This document shows positions 47,166 to 62,100 of a stretch of DNA of 64,000 nucleotides, piece by piece. A model generated the notes under the pieces. It saw only the letters and a list, made by a program, of their open reading frames with translations, ran no database searches and was not told where the DNA came from. The first letter of the stretch is position 1, and every line of letters starts with the position of its first letter. Position numbers and translations under genes: made by a program. Source of the stretch: Sinonovacula constricta (taxonomy: Eukaryota > Mollusca > Bivalvia > Cardiida > Solecurtidae); contig CM017563.1 of NCBI GenBank assembly GCA_007844125.1, forward strand, positions 25,636,694 through 25,700,693. Reading direction: 5' to 3'.

Positions 47166-50100
47166 CTACAAAACACAATCACAAATCATATGAGTGGTCA
47201 TGTGACAATGGTAAACTAATGCTATTTCCTGATTAGCCACTTGTTCACCAGGATATTACCAAGGATATTACCTATTCAGTAAACTAATGTTGCTATGGAG
47301 ACCTAAAGATGACACTGACTGTGAAGAACACCCAGGAAGGGGTTTATGATATGGCATAGGTTGCTAAGGCGACATAGAGATGACATGGGATGCTAAGGAC
47401 ACATAAAGATGACATGGGTTGCTAAGGACACAAAGAGATGACATGGGTTGCTTATAAGACAGAGGTGACATGGGTTGCTAGGGTGACATAGAGATGACAT
47501 TGTTTGCTAAGGACACATAGAGATGATATTGGTTGCTAAGGACACATAGATATGACATTAGTTGCTAAGGACACACAGAGATGATGTAGATTGCTAAGAT
47601 GATGGGTTGCTAAGAAGACATAAAAATGACACTGGTTGCTAAGGAGACTAAGTGATGTCATGGGTTGCTAAAGAGACAAAGAGATGACACTGGTTGCTTA
47701 GGAGACATAAAGATGACATGGGTTGCTAAGGAGACATATAGATGACATGGGTTGCTAAGGAGACATAGAGATGACATTGGTTGCTAAAGAGAAATAGAGA
47801 TGACATGGGTTGCTAAGGACACATAGAGATGACATTGGTTGCTTAAAAGAAATGGAGAAGACAAAGGTTTTCCCAGGGGCCAGAGATGACATGGGTAGCT
47901 AAAGGAAGTAGATGACGTAAGTGCTAAGGAGACATAGATGATACTAGTTGCTAATGAGTCTTGAATAATGACACAAGTGTCAAAAGAGACAAAGTGATGT
48001 CCCACTAACAGTATTTCAGTTATCTGGAGACGGAAAAGATATTGGTATGATGTAAGTTGATATGGCATACAGATGACACTTGTTGCTAAGGAGGCATAGA
48101 AGTGACATTGAATGCTAAGGAACAATATAGATGACACTGCATCCTGAGATACTGAGATGACAGTGGTTGCTTGAGAGACGTAATTATGACATAAGTTGTT
48201 GAGAGCTCTCTGATCAGGATCTAAACTATTAGCTGCTTAGTCTCTGTGTATAAGTGCATCAACCCTGATATGTATGTAATATGCATAATATTAAAGCAAA
48301 AACTTCCCAAAACTTTGAAAATAAAGCACATCTTTTCAACAAACTAGGCAAGCTAAGCATTAGGACAACTCCTTGAAAAGGAAGGCAGTAACCACATATA
48401 TAACCACCAAAACACTGAAGGTTAGATAAATGTCTCCATCAAATCATTAACATGGTTGCTTAGGAGACCCTGATTTTGACTGCCAAGAAACCCAAAGGTG
48501 ACATTTGTTACAACGGTGACTAACCTGTTCCTTGAGCTTAGTAACAAGGTAGTCTATCTGTTCTTGGAGGTGAGCCATCCTCTGCTCGTTTGTGTCCTCC
48601 TCATTCTCTAGACTCAGGGCACGGTTCATCGGGAAGAATTCAAAGTCAGCCATCATCAACTACAAACCAACGCTTGATTAATTAATAGTGGATAAATTGC
48701 ATTGAAACTCTGGCAATAGCAAGAGTAGTAACTCTAAAGTTTTTGAAAGTAATTGCTGAGGGGTAAGAAGTGACATATTTTAAAAAGTGATGCTTTGATA
48801 TCTTAATTTACTTGAAGCTATGCAAACATTTAAAAAAAAAATCCACAGTTAAGGCAATTTAAAACGATCACACATAAAGGAACATCAAAATAAAGCTACA
48901 TCAAAATGTTTAAATAACGTTTGAAGAAATCAATCTAAAGATGAATTAAAAAAAACAATTAAAATCACATAACAATAAAAAGATATCAAAACAGCAATAA
49001 CTGAAGGATATAACTGTATTAAAAATAAAAATAAAATTGATAAAATAAAGCTGCTTTAAGTGTCCAAGTATCAGATGTCTTACCATCTTGTAGATATGAA
49101 GTTCCAGAGCAGAGTAATCATTGGGGCGTGTTTCATCCAGATGGATAAAGAAGAACAGGTATGCCCACTTGTTATGTTCTTGCTTCACATGCTTCAAAAA
49201 CCCCTGTAGAATAAATATTTTCTTTAATTTCTTTTAGGAATTCTAGTTTTATATGCCAAATTTAACATTCAATAAACTCATTAGAGATTAGCAAGAGTTA
49301 TGCATTTTTTTAAATAATTGGCTTGCTGTCTGTTCAATATTTTACCCAATGTAAGGACAGTTAATGGCAGACTTATCTTTACTATTGCTCAAGGCCTAGC
49401 AGCCAGTTACTTTGTACTTTTTATTCTTTAACATGTCAACATGCCACATTTTTACCAACCGGCTTTTTATTTAAACACGAGTATTTATTATTAAACTTAA
49501 CAAACATTATGAACTTAAATTTTGCATAATGTTTCAAATGGTTAATTTCATATTTATATTACTCTTTTAGATAAATGTTGCATTATTTTACAAATGCCTA
49601 ATTTCATATTTATATTTATATCACTCTTTTAGAGAAATTTTTCATTATCTTGCAAATGCTTAATTTCATATTTATGTTACTCTTTCAGAGAAATGTTGCA
49701 TTATCTCCAAAAGGTGTAAATCCATGTTTAAAACATTCCTGAAGTTTTGTATAATCTGCACTTCTTACCCCTCCTTGCCTCTCGAAGTCGTAACTTTCTC
49801 TGCTGCAGATGAAGCATACGCTCATCATATCTTTGTCAATCTCCCACTGAAATGGGGAACTACTTGTATCAAATGTCAATATGGCTGAATAAATAGAATT
49901 ATTAAATCATATTTTTTTCAGAAAACATCATTTAAGAGCAGTCGTGCACTTTGTACTAGAGAAATAACTTAAATATTTTGTGTTGTTAATTTGCTAAAAG
50001 CTTATTTGTTAATTTTTATTTAATTGTTTGGAATTTTTGAGAACACCTACTAGTATATACACGTGCATGCAACTAACATGCACTATAACATGCACTATAT

Positions 50101-53100
50101 TTCACCTTGATGTGTGACCTTGGTGTGTGAACTGACCTGGTTGTTGTTTGTTTTTTGTTACATTGCACCGATACAAATATGGTCATATTTGTGACATCAA
50201 GCTAATTATTGGTGGAGGAAGACCCCAGTCTGGATAAAACCACTGGTGCACTGCTGGTTAGCCGGGAAACCTCCCCACATGAAAGTTCTTGCCCCGATCG
50301 GGACTTGAACCCATACAGTAAGGGGCGGAGGAGTTTCAAGTAAGCAATTGCTCGGCCACAGGCACTCCCATGGACCTGACCTTGACCTTTGCTCTATGGT
50401 CCATGTCAATGCATACTCTGTTATCTATCAGCATGTAAGATTACAAAATGACACACATTTCTTGTCATTTCTATAAAAATGGTATCAATGTACCTAAACT
50501 GTCTCATACATAACATTCAACCATAAAATGTCATCTAGACTATTCTTAGAGCTCTTTTCAATTGTCAATGTTTAACAAAGTATTTTTCTAGTTACTGATT
50601 CAAATAAACTTCAACAAGAATCAATGTACACTATTCAGAAACACTACAGTTTGTAGCACTTACCTTGGAGTCTCTGAGTTGAGAGAAGGTGTCGACAATG
50701 ATACCGAAGATGATGTTCAGACCAATGGTCGTGACAATGATGAAGAAGGACACATCAAAGAAGGTGATTCCAACAGCTTGGGAGAAGCTGGGTCCCATCT
50801 GGTCTTGAAATTGCTACAATGCACAGGTGACATACTATTGGTGTTGTAGTTGAGGTAAATAATTGTGATACATTTAGTTTTATTTGTGTTTACAAACACA
50901 ATGCAGTGACACTATCATGGTCATTATAGAGACTTTCAGATATTTTGTTAAGAAAAACTTACCAAAGGATTATTGTATAAATATTAAAAGTTTGCAAATG
51001 AAACCATCTTTTTTATTGTCATCTCTTATATTTTTAAAGATTAATCTCTTTCAGACAAAATCGGAATGAGATGTTTTCATCTTTTTTTATGGCAGTAATT
51101 GTACAAAAATACTTAAATAGCACATCAACATATTTTTATTTGCTATATTCAATTTCAGCATACTGCTGTATTTCACATACTATTTTATAAAATAAGTAAA
51201 TTCAATTACAAAGTAGAAACCAAAGTACACGTCCTCAAAATAATTGGTTTACTTTTAAAAATAAAATTACAAAACATTTTTACTTTTTAACAGATATACA
51301 CAGTTTTAACATAATGGACACAATCTCTGTGATAAAATATCATCTGCAGTTGAAGTGTTTGAAAATATGACAGAATGGATTAGTACATGTTAGCAGTTTC
51401 AGAAGTATATTGGGGTAGTTGTTGGATAAGTTTCTTGCATAAATTATCAGACGAGAAGCATAAGCATTGTTAGCAGTGTACAGAATATAGGTTAGTAAAT
51501 ATAAGATTTAGCAAGCCAAACAACACATATGTAGCTGATTTTAAAACATTGCCTCTAAAATCAAGCCTTAGAAGTTAGCCATATTATTAGAGGCGATTTC
51601 TAAAAAAATATGTCCATTTTTTTTTACCTTTTATCAACATTTATTACACAACATTAAAACATACCATCCTGCAGCATTAATTTCTTCTTCCTCTTTTTAT
51701 GATCCATCCAAAATAAGGCCAACGTAATTTTTCTTCAAGAAAAGACCACGTACTTACACAGGAAATGATGCAAAACACTGTGTGTGTATGTATACGCATT
51801 GTCAAAGAACACATTTTAAGTGCTTACCATTCTAAAATGAATTTATTTTTCTATTTATATCTTTTAAATTGATCTTAAGAACCCAATAAACATAATAATC
51901 CTGACTATAGATTTAACATGTTTCCAGTCATCTGTCTTAATGTAGTGTTATTTGTTTTTCAAATACATGGCAGCGACCAGCTTTATGGTGGAGGAAGACC
52001 CCAGACAAATGCCTGGGTAGAACCACTGGCGCATCGCAAGTCAGAAGAAAGCCCTTCCCAAATTAAGTCCTTCGCCCCAAACAGGACTTGAACCCATGTG
52101 GTGAGAGGCTAAGCGGTCAGAGGAGTTACAAATCGGCGACTCTATCACTACACGACGGGCAAACCAAATGTTAACCAAGTCACAGTAACCTATGATGAAC
52201 CAGTAACGAAACATCAATAACCATCACACTGCCAAGTAATGATGTCAATTTTTCCTTAAACCATTGTCCCCACCTCCAAAAAATAATATTTCTGATGAAT
52301 CTTTATCTTTAGAATGGTTTCAGTCTTAAGCTCAAATACATCATACAACAAGCTCCTGTATTAGTCCCATTATGAAGACTACACAGCACATAGCAAATAT
52401 CTCAAGAAAGCTTCAAGTAAAAGTGCCCCAGATGGATCTCGTTCCTTTAGATATTCATTGCTGATTTTTTTAATAAAGCATACAATCATGGGGAAGGTAC
52501 AATGGCCTTCTATTTATGATTAAAACAATCAGAAACTGAGGTTGTTAAGCTTTAAACCCTTAACACTTATTATAAGGCACATGGAAATAGTGTAGATCCA
52601 GATCAACTATCTCCCCGCTGGGGGCAGTCTGGTCAGGACATGCATTATTTGATTCCGAGTTTTTGGCAATAATGGCTTTTGACGTTGTTATGTATTTTTA
52701 AGCCGAACATTTTAAAAAATTAGCATAGATTATGAACAAATGTAGCAGATCAAGAGTTATGCTTGAGACTGAGACTATTTCTAAGAACCTGATTGACCAA
52801 GAATAATTTCAAATCAAACCGACCAATCAAATATAAGAAAATGCTCTTAGAAACAAGGTTAACGTTTATTAACTTTGTCCTCAAAGTAATTATTTTAATT
52901 TTAACCAGTATACTGGTAATACTTAAAAGCAGGAAGGCACGGGTAAAGTTCTAGTCGCTTGATGCCAAGAGGATGGGGCTTAAGCCATAGTGGGAGGGCT
53001 TAATGTTGTCCTGGAAGATCCACATTGTAGGGTCCATTTACCAGGTGATTAAATGTAGGACAAAACAGTGGTATATGGACTGAAACTGTAACAGTAAGCT

Positions 53101-56100
53101 GTACACATGGAACATGTCTAAAATAATGAGTTGTTAAATAAGAATGGACCTACCAACTACAAAGTCTTCATTATGCTATTTAACAGTAAAGATATATATC
53201 CAGACTAGGCAAAAGGATAAAGGCAAAAAAGTAGAATAAATACATTTTACAGTGATCAGAAATCACATGATAAAACACATGATTCCTTCAAATAACTGAA
53301 TTTTCTCAAATGAATTATATTTTGCTTTTAAGAGAAAGAGACATTCTTAGTACTGAAACTATAAGTAAGTGAACAATAACAATTCTAGTGTGACATTTCA
53401 TTTTGCCAAAAGAAGTACAAGAACACCAATAAAAACATCTACACACATGCTTTAAGTGTTCAACACTGCTGAAGTTACTGGACAAGCTTCCTTTATAATT
53501 CACTCCACCACACCACAGCAAACAGTTCAAATCTGGCTTGAATGCATCTAATCAAGACCATATATACCTGATGCATTCCAGGACTAGAAGATTTGTATTT
53601 CAATTTAACCCTTGTTTAACCATTATTTCATTATGTGTTATTTAAAGCAGCCTTTGTCACCACAGAGAATAAATTCAGCAAGCACAGAAAGGTCAAGGCT
53701 ATCGAAGAGTTAGTAGTATATCAAAACATGCAAATTTTAGTCTAAATACTTGTACACAGCAGTATTTGTACATTTAGCCTGATATTTGTACACAGCAGTA
53801 TTTGTACATTTAGCCTGATACTTGTATACAGCAGTATTTGTACATTTAATCTGATACTTGTATACAGCAGTATTTGTACATTTAACCTGATACTTGCACA
53901 CAGCAGTATTTGTACATTTAACCTGATACTTGTATACAGCAGTATTTGTACATTTAATCTGATACTTGTACACAGCAGTATTTGTACATTTAACCTGATA
54001 CTTGTATACAGCAGTATTTGTACATTTAACCTGATACTTGTATATAGCAGTATTTGTACATTTAACCTGATACTTGTATACAGCAGTATTTGTACATTTA
54101 GCCTGATACTTGTACACAGCAGTATTTGTACATTTAGCCTGATACTTGTACACAGCAGTATTTGTACACTTAGCCTGATACTTGTACACAGCAGTATTTG
54201 TACATTTAACCTGATACTTGTATACAGCAGTATTTGTACATTTTACCTAATACTTGTACACAGCAGTATTTGTACATTTAGCCTGATACTTGTACACAGC
54301 AGTATTTGTACATTTAGCCTGATACTTGTACACAGCAGTATTTGTACACTTAGCCTGATACTTGTACACAGCAGTATTTGTACATTTAACCTGATACTTG
54401 TATACAGCAGTATTTGTACATTTAACCTGATACTTGTATGCAGCCGTATTTGTACATTTAACCTGATACTTGTACACAGCAGTATTTGTACATTTAACCT
54501 GGTACTTGTATACAGCAGTATTTGTACATTTAATCTGATACTTGTATACAGCAGTATATGTACATTTAACCTGATACTTGTATACAGCAGTATTTGTACA
54601 TTTAACCTGATACTTGTATACAGCAGTATTTGTACATTTAACCTGATACTTGTACACAGCAATATTTGTACATTTAACCTGATACTTGCACACAGCAGTA
54701 TTTGTACATTTAACCTGATACTTGTACACAGCAGTATTTGTACATTTAACCTGATACTTGTACACAGCAGTATTTGTACATTTAGCCTGATACTTGTATA
54801 CAGCAGTATTTGTACATTTAACCTGATACTTGCACACAGCAGTTTTTGTACATTTAACCTGATACTTGCACACAGCAGTATTTGTACATTTAACCTGATA
54901 CTTGTATACAGCAGTATTTGTACATTTAGCCTGATACTTGTACACAGCAATATTTGTACATTTAACCTGATACTTGCACACAGCAGTATTTGTACATTTA
55001 GCCTGATACTTGTATACAGCAGTATTTGTACATTTAACCTGATACTTGTATACAGCAGTATTTGTACATTTAACCTGATACTTGTATACAGCAGTATTTG
55101 TACATATAACCTGATACTTGTATACAGCAGTATTTGTACATTTAATCTGATACTTGTATACAGCAGTAAGCAGTATTTGTACATTTAACCTGATACTTGT
55201 ATACAGCAGTATTTGTACATTTAACCTGATACTTGTATACAGCAGTATTTGTACATATAACCTGATACTTGTATACAGCAGTATTTGTACATTTAACCTG
55301 ATACTTGTATACAGCAGTATTTGTACATTTAACCTGATACTTGTACACAGCAGTATTTGTACATTTAACCTGATATGTGTAAACTATACAATAATGATTT
55401 AAGTTTTTATTTCATTGTTTTATGTGGCTAGTATGTCTGTGTAGTACAACTATTATTTAATGGATAAATTTGATTTTTAAAGTAGAAACAACAGTTTAGT
55501 TAAGCTTAACACTTTCTGTGAGAATTATCATATAATTGTACTTAAAATGCAGCCATCAGACTGGAATATGTATGCTTGTGGAAAAAAAAACGAAAAAAAA
55601 CCACTTTAGAAATCGGATAAATCAGAGAAGTCATAAGGATCAGGTAAAACTGCACCATTTAGTGATAGTGATTAGTGAATTAGAGAAACAGACTCAAAAC
55701 TGAAGAAATTTAGTTTCTTCACCACTTAACTATCAAAAAATTACATTGTAAGTACTGTCCGCCAGTCCATGATGAAGTATAGAGATGAGACATTGGCCAA
55801 TCGTACTGCAGTGTCGGCCATTGGTGGTACTCCAGAACCAGTCACGATAGAACGCAAACAGGATCAGCGCATAAATATAGAATATAGCCAGACCAAGTAA
55901 GGCTACTAACAATAGTGACTTTCCTGTAAAGGGAGGGAGAAAAAATATAAACAACTATTACATAATATAAAAAAAAGATGGCAGCACCTAGTAATAATAA
56001 TAATAATGACTTTCCTGTAATGTGAGAGAAAGTATTATATAAATATCACATCCTGGGAAGGGTGATAGCACATATTTTCAACCTGAGACTGGCAATGTTG

Positions 56101-59100
56101 ACTGATGTGTAAATGAAGAAGTAAACAGGTGAAGGGTGGATTTGCTTGTACGAATGATATAAGAATGAGAACCTGGAAAATTGTGTAGGAAACAGATGCA
56201 TGTATGGTAAATAATAAAAAACAGAAAAACTGGTATCCCAATAGACCTGTATGTTAAGCAGGTGTATATGACAACCATGGTACATTGTAACAATTAAGTT
56301 CAGTATTCTTGATTATAAATTTGTTTGCAATACTCTTCTTGAAATAAAACATCAATTTCTAGAAATAGAACCATTATGCAGTGCTTTAATATTAAAATTG
56401 ACTTAAATGTTTTTAAAAAATAAATAAATACATATTTTTATATTTTTTCCCCATGAAATTATAGGCTACATAGAGTACTTTCACATTCAACATTTACAAA
56501 AGACCTTATACTGCAGTCTATATCAATACTTTTTTTTATCAAAAAACAAGAAGAAATATAACCAAGGGAATGTAGAATCTTGCCTACCGTTAGTGGTGAC
56601 AGCCTGAATAACACGTTTCAGGAGCTGATTCATCTCTGTGATGTGCAGCAAGTGAAACGCGAAGAAGTAACCATGGGTAACGGTCCCTGCGATAGAACAT
56701 CCCAGGAACAGCTGCAAATATATACAGAATATATATAATATTGGAACACAATAGAACATCCCAGGAACAGCTGCAAATATATACAGAATATATATAATAT
56801 TGGAACACAATAGAACAACCCAGGAACAACTGCAAATATATACAGAATATATATAATATTCGAACACAATAGAACAACCCAGCAACAACTGCAAATATAT
56901 ACAGAATATATATAATATTGGAACACAATAGAACAACCCAGGAACAACTGCAAATATATACAGAATATATATAATATTGGAACACAATAGAACAACCCAG
57001 GAACAACTGCAAATATATACAGAATATATATAATATTCGAACACAATAGAACAACCCAGCAACAACTGCAAATATATACAGAATATATATAATATTGGAA
57101 CACAATAGAACAACCCAGCAACAACTGCAAATATATACAGAGTATATCAAATATTGGAACAAAAACAGCATCAGGAGATTCAGTCTAATGTAAATGTTTA
57201 TTTATGAACTAACCCCTCATATATCTGGGTAAAAGGTACAATTGTATGAAACATTTGTAAATTGTAGAATTGTCAAATGGCATTTATATGGACTAACAAC
57301 CAACTACAATTGTGATAACAATGTGGCATATGTATGGATAAAAGTGTTTATGTGTTTGTACTTTCATTACTGATAATGCTTACATTAACCACAAATTAAA
57401 CAAGCATTTTCATTTTTTCCTGTAATGTTAATGATCTTGAACTAAGGTATTTTAATGAGATTTAAACTTAAAAATATTTTGTTAAAATGAGCAAATATGG
57501 GAATAAAACCTGCTTGTAGCTGATAGGGGTATAACACCTGCTGGTAGCTTATTTGGGCTTAACCTATGTAAAACCTGGTGATAGGGGTGTAAAACAAGCT
57601 GGTAGTGGTGTAAAACCGGCTGTAAGGGAGTAAAACCTGCTGATAAAGGTGTAAAACCAGCAGGTAGGACTGTAACACCTGCTGATAGGGGTGTAGCACC
57701 TGCTGACAGGGATGTGAGACTGGCTGATAGGGTGTATAACACCTGCTTATAGGGTGTAGCACCTGCTGATAGGGGTGTAAAACCTGTTATATATAATAGT
57801 AAAAGAGTTCATCTAAGATGCCTAACTCAAAAATTGCTGTTGTGATACATACCACATAGTAGATGGTCTTGAATCCATATGCCTTCACCTCTAGGTGGGA
57901 CTCTCCTTTCTTCTCACTCCATGCTCGTTCATCTTCTTCCTCATCATCATCAGCCTTCCTGTAGTGCATGGCAAAAAGGACGATACTAGTATTAACAAAA
58001 TCATGTTCAGAAGGATAGCTTATAAAGTCACCCTAAATCACATACAATAAGGTAGCACTGTAGTCATGTCGTAGAAAGTAGAGGCAAACAGACCCAAATA
58101 ACAAAACAAGAGGGCCATGATGGCCCTTATGGCTCACCTGATGACAAGCTTTTAGCAGGCTCAAATCTGGCATCAAGTACGGTAATTATTTACTATAGAA
58201 ATCTTTGGTGAAGACTGGACCATTAGTGAAGCCACTGGGTTGATATCATTTTCTAGAATTTTACCAAGTAACCTTCTGAATCCACATGACCCACTTCAAA
58301 ACATATGTAAGATTTCATACTGGCAAACATTCTGGCCAAGTTTGATGAAGACTGGGCCATCAATGTGTCTTCTAAGTGTTTTCGCAAGGTTTTTCTAACA
58401 TGTGACCTAGTGACCTCTTTTTTGACCCCACATGAACCAATAACGAACTCGTCCCAGATTTCATGCAAACATTCTGACCAAGTTTGGTGGAGATTGGGCT
58501 AGAAATGTAGTCTCTAGTGTGTTCACAATCTTTTTCTAAGATTTGACATAGTGACCTACTTATTGACCCTATGTGACTCAGTTATGAACTCATCCAAGAT
58601 TTCATGAAGGCAAACATTCTGATCAAGTTTGGTGGAGATTGGGCCATAAATGGGGCCTCGAGTGTGTTTACAAGCTTTTGCTAAGATTTGACCTAGTGAC
58701 CTACTTATTGACTCCACATGACCTAGTTATGAACTTATCCAAGATTTAATGCAGGTAAACATTCTGATCAAGTTTGGTGAAGATTGGTAATACATGAGGT
58801 CTTTAGTGTGTTCACAAGCTTTTTATAAAATTTGACCTACTGACCTACTTTTTGACACCACGTGACCCAGTTACGAGCTCATCTAAAATTTGATGCAGAC
58901 AAACATTCTGACCAAGTTTGGTGAAGATTGGGATATAAATGTGGTCTCTAGTGTGTTCACAAGTTTTTCCTAAAATTTGACCTCTTGACCTATTTTTGAC
59001 CCCAGGTGATCCAATAATGAACTCATCCAAGATTTCATGCAGACAAACATTCTGATCAGGTGTGATGAATAGTGTGTTCACAAGCTAAATTGTTGATGCC

Positions 59101-62100
59101 AGTCGAAAGGGTATCAGAAAAGCTCACCTTCAAACAAATGTGAATGTTACTTTTTAAAAAAACAAACATGTTGATTTTAAGGAAGGCTTCCCATAATGAA
59201 CTTTGGCCAATATCGACACATTTGGTTCGCGACGGAAGCTTTCATTTTTGCCCGATGAAAAACGTAATTTTACCAAATAACACTAAATTAATTGTTAATG
59301 TTTAGGTTAAATGTTAAAATGGTTCAAAGTATGTCATAGAGGACAAAAATTTTGACATATATCACGTTTAGAGAGAAAATATTTTCAAAAAATGCGAAGT
59401 TCTTGTCATGTGACGTTTTGGGAATTTCCTGTTTGCAAACCGAAACAACAAAAAATCCAATGCCACAAGAACGTGATTTTCGAGGAAGATTTAAGTCACG
59501 TAAGCGTCCCACAATACGGAAACAACGCAGTACAATGTTATTAATGGAACACAATTATGCAAATGTGTATTTGTGCGATGGAGATACCTGTACAAACCCG
59601 AATTTTATACTTTGTCATTTTCTATTCATGGTCTAGTGGTTAAGACATTGGACTCCTGATCGGAGGGTCCTGGGTTCGAACCCCGAAACTAACCTCATGA
59701 TGTTAGTCTTTGAGCAAGACTATTTACTGCACGCTGCTCCAGGTATTCTGTACCTGAGTACTGGTTCTACCCAGAAAGTGGACAGTTGAGAGGGATTAAT
59801 ATAAGTTAAAAAACTAGTTAACCAATCAACTATAAATAAATAGGTTTAAAATATTTGAGCAGTAATTTTGGACAAAATTTTAGTTGAAATCCAATCATAT
59901 GGAAAGTAGTGTATGTTTTTTATAAAAGTTTGTATAATTGAATGTTAGTGACTGTGTTGTAGCTTTTGTCATAATGTACAATTTAGATTAGGTGGTTGTT
60001 TTTAGCTGAAGACTTGCCTGCTGTTCAGTGAGATGCACATTCAATTTACCACAGAAAAAAAATAAGGAGACCAATATTTGCATACCTTTAATCGCTTTGC
60101 ATCAGCAGATTAATAAGACTGGTAATTTTCTTTACTGATACTTATTTGTTATTGTTATTAAGGTATCAATCTTAACAACAATCTGTACAATAGTGAAACC
60201 ATGACCACACCAACCTGAAGATACTGGTGATGTCTGCAAATGAAGGAAAGGTAGGTCTGTTGGAGATGATGTAGGAGAAGAAGATTCCCAGAGACAATAT
60301 GTTGTGTATTCCTCCCAGGATATAGATGCTCAGGTAACTGTTTTCATACCTCCATTCTGGAATGTACCTGTGTCAATAATTACATACATTGTAATGTAGA
60401 ATATTCTTAGAGACAATATGTTGGGTATCTATCTGACCCAGGGATATAGATGGACAGATAACTTTTGTTATACCTTCATTCTGGCATGAGCTTTTGTTAA
60501 CAATCTAAGTAACATACCTTCTCATTCCATTTACCATTATTTTTCACAATATCAAAATATTACAACTATTGACCAAGAAGCACTAGTCATTTATGTTTCA
60601 TGCTTTGTGATTTCTGTCATCAATATTTCAAAATAGAATTCATTAACAGAAAACTTCAGCTTAGTAAAAGAGATTGTGAAAGCATCTCTGCTGGCTCAGT
60701 CTGCAGACAGTTTGTATTCTCTGCTGGCTCAGTCAGTAGACAGTTTGTATTCTCTGCTGGCTCAGTCAGTAGACAGTTTGTATTCTCTGCTGGCTCAGTC
60801 TGTAGACAGTTTGTATTCTCTGCTGGCTCAGTCTGTAGACAGTTTGTATTCTCTGCTATACAGTTTGTATTCTCTGCTGGCTCAGTCAGTAGACAGTTTG
60901 TATTCTCTACTGGCTCAGTCTGTAGACAGTTTGTATTCTCTGCTGGCTCAGTCAGTAGACAGTTTGTATTCTCTGCTGGCTCAGTCTGTAGACAGTTTGT
61001 ATTCTCTGCTGGCTCAGTCAGTAGACAGTTTGTATTCTCTGCTGGCTCAGTCTGTAGACAGTTTGTATTATCTACTGGCTCAGTCAGTAAACAGTTTGTA
61101 TTCTAGACAGTTTGTATTCTCTACTGGCTCAGTCTGTAGAGTTTGTATACTCTGTTGGCTCATTCAGTAAAATGTTTGTATTCTCTACTGGCTCAATCTG
61201 TAGACAGTTTGTACTCTCTGCTTGCTCAGTCTGTAGACAGTTTGTATTCTCTGTTGGCTCATTCAGTGAAATGTTTGTATTTTTACTGGCTCAATCTGTA
61301 GACAGTTTGTATTCTCTGCTGGCTCAATCTGTAGACAGTTTGTATTCTCTACTGGCTCAGTCTGTAGACAGTTTGTATTCTCTGTTTGCTCATTCAGTAA
61401 AATGTTTGTATTCTCTACTGGCTCAATCTGTAGACAGTTTATATTCTCTGCTGGCTCAGTCTGTGGACAGTTTGTATTATCTGCTGGCTCAATCTGTAGA
61501 CAGTTTGTATTCTCTGCTGGCTCAGTCTGTAGACAGTTTGTATTCTCTGTTGCCACAGTCTGTAGACAGTTTGTATTCTCTGTTGGCTCATTCAGTAAAA
61601 TGTTTGTATTATCTACTGGCTCAATCTGTAGACAGTTTGTATTCTCTGCTGGCTCAGTCTGTAGACAGTTTGTATTCTCTACTGGCTCAGTCAGTAGACA
61701 GTATGTATTCTCTGCTGGCTCGGTCTGCAGACAGTTTGTATTCTCTACTGGCTCAGTCTGTAGACAGTTTGTATTCTCTGTTGGCTCAATCTGTAGACAG
61801 TTTTATTTTCTGCTGGCTCAGTCTGTAGACAGTTTGTACTCTCTGCTGCCTCAATCTGTAGACAGTTTGTCTACTCTTCTGCCTCAATCTGTAGACAGTT
61901 TGCCTTTCTCTGCTGCCTCAGTCTGTAGACAGTTTGTATTCTCTACTACCTCAATCTGTAGACAGTTTATATTCTCTGCTGCCTCAGTCTGTAGACAGTT
62001 TGTATTCTCTGCAGCCTCAGTCTGTAGACAGTTTGTATTCTCTACTACCTCAATCTGTAGACAGTTTATATTCTCTGCTGCCTCAGTCTGTAGACAGTTT

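Noticed and set aside
53737..55348. Repeat proteins with YKYQVKCTNTAV or LYTSIRLNVQIL units
   Set aside because: Products of the 36-bp intronic minisatellite; period divisible by three keeps frames open. The region lies inside an intron of the channel gene.
59620..59690. Functional tRNA gene
   Set aside because: Box A and box B are good but the acceptor stem does not pair and the element continues into a SINE body.
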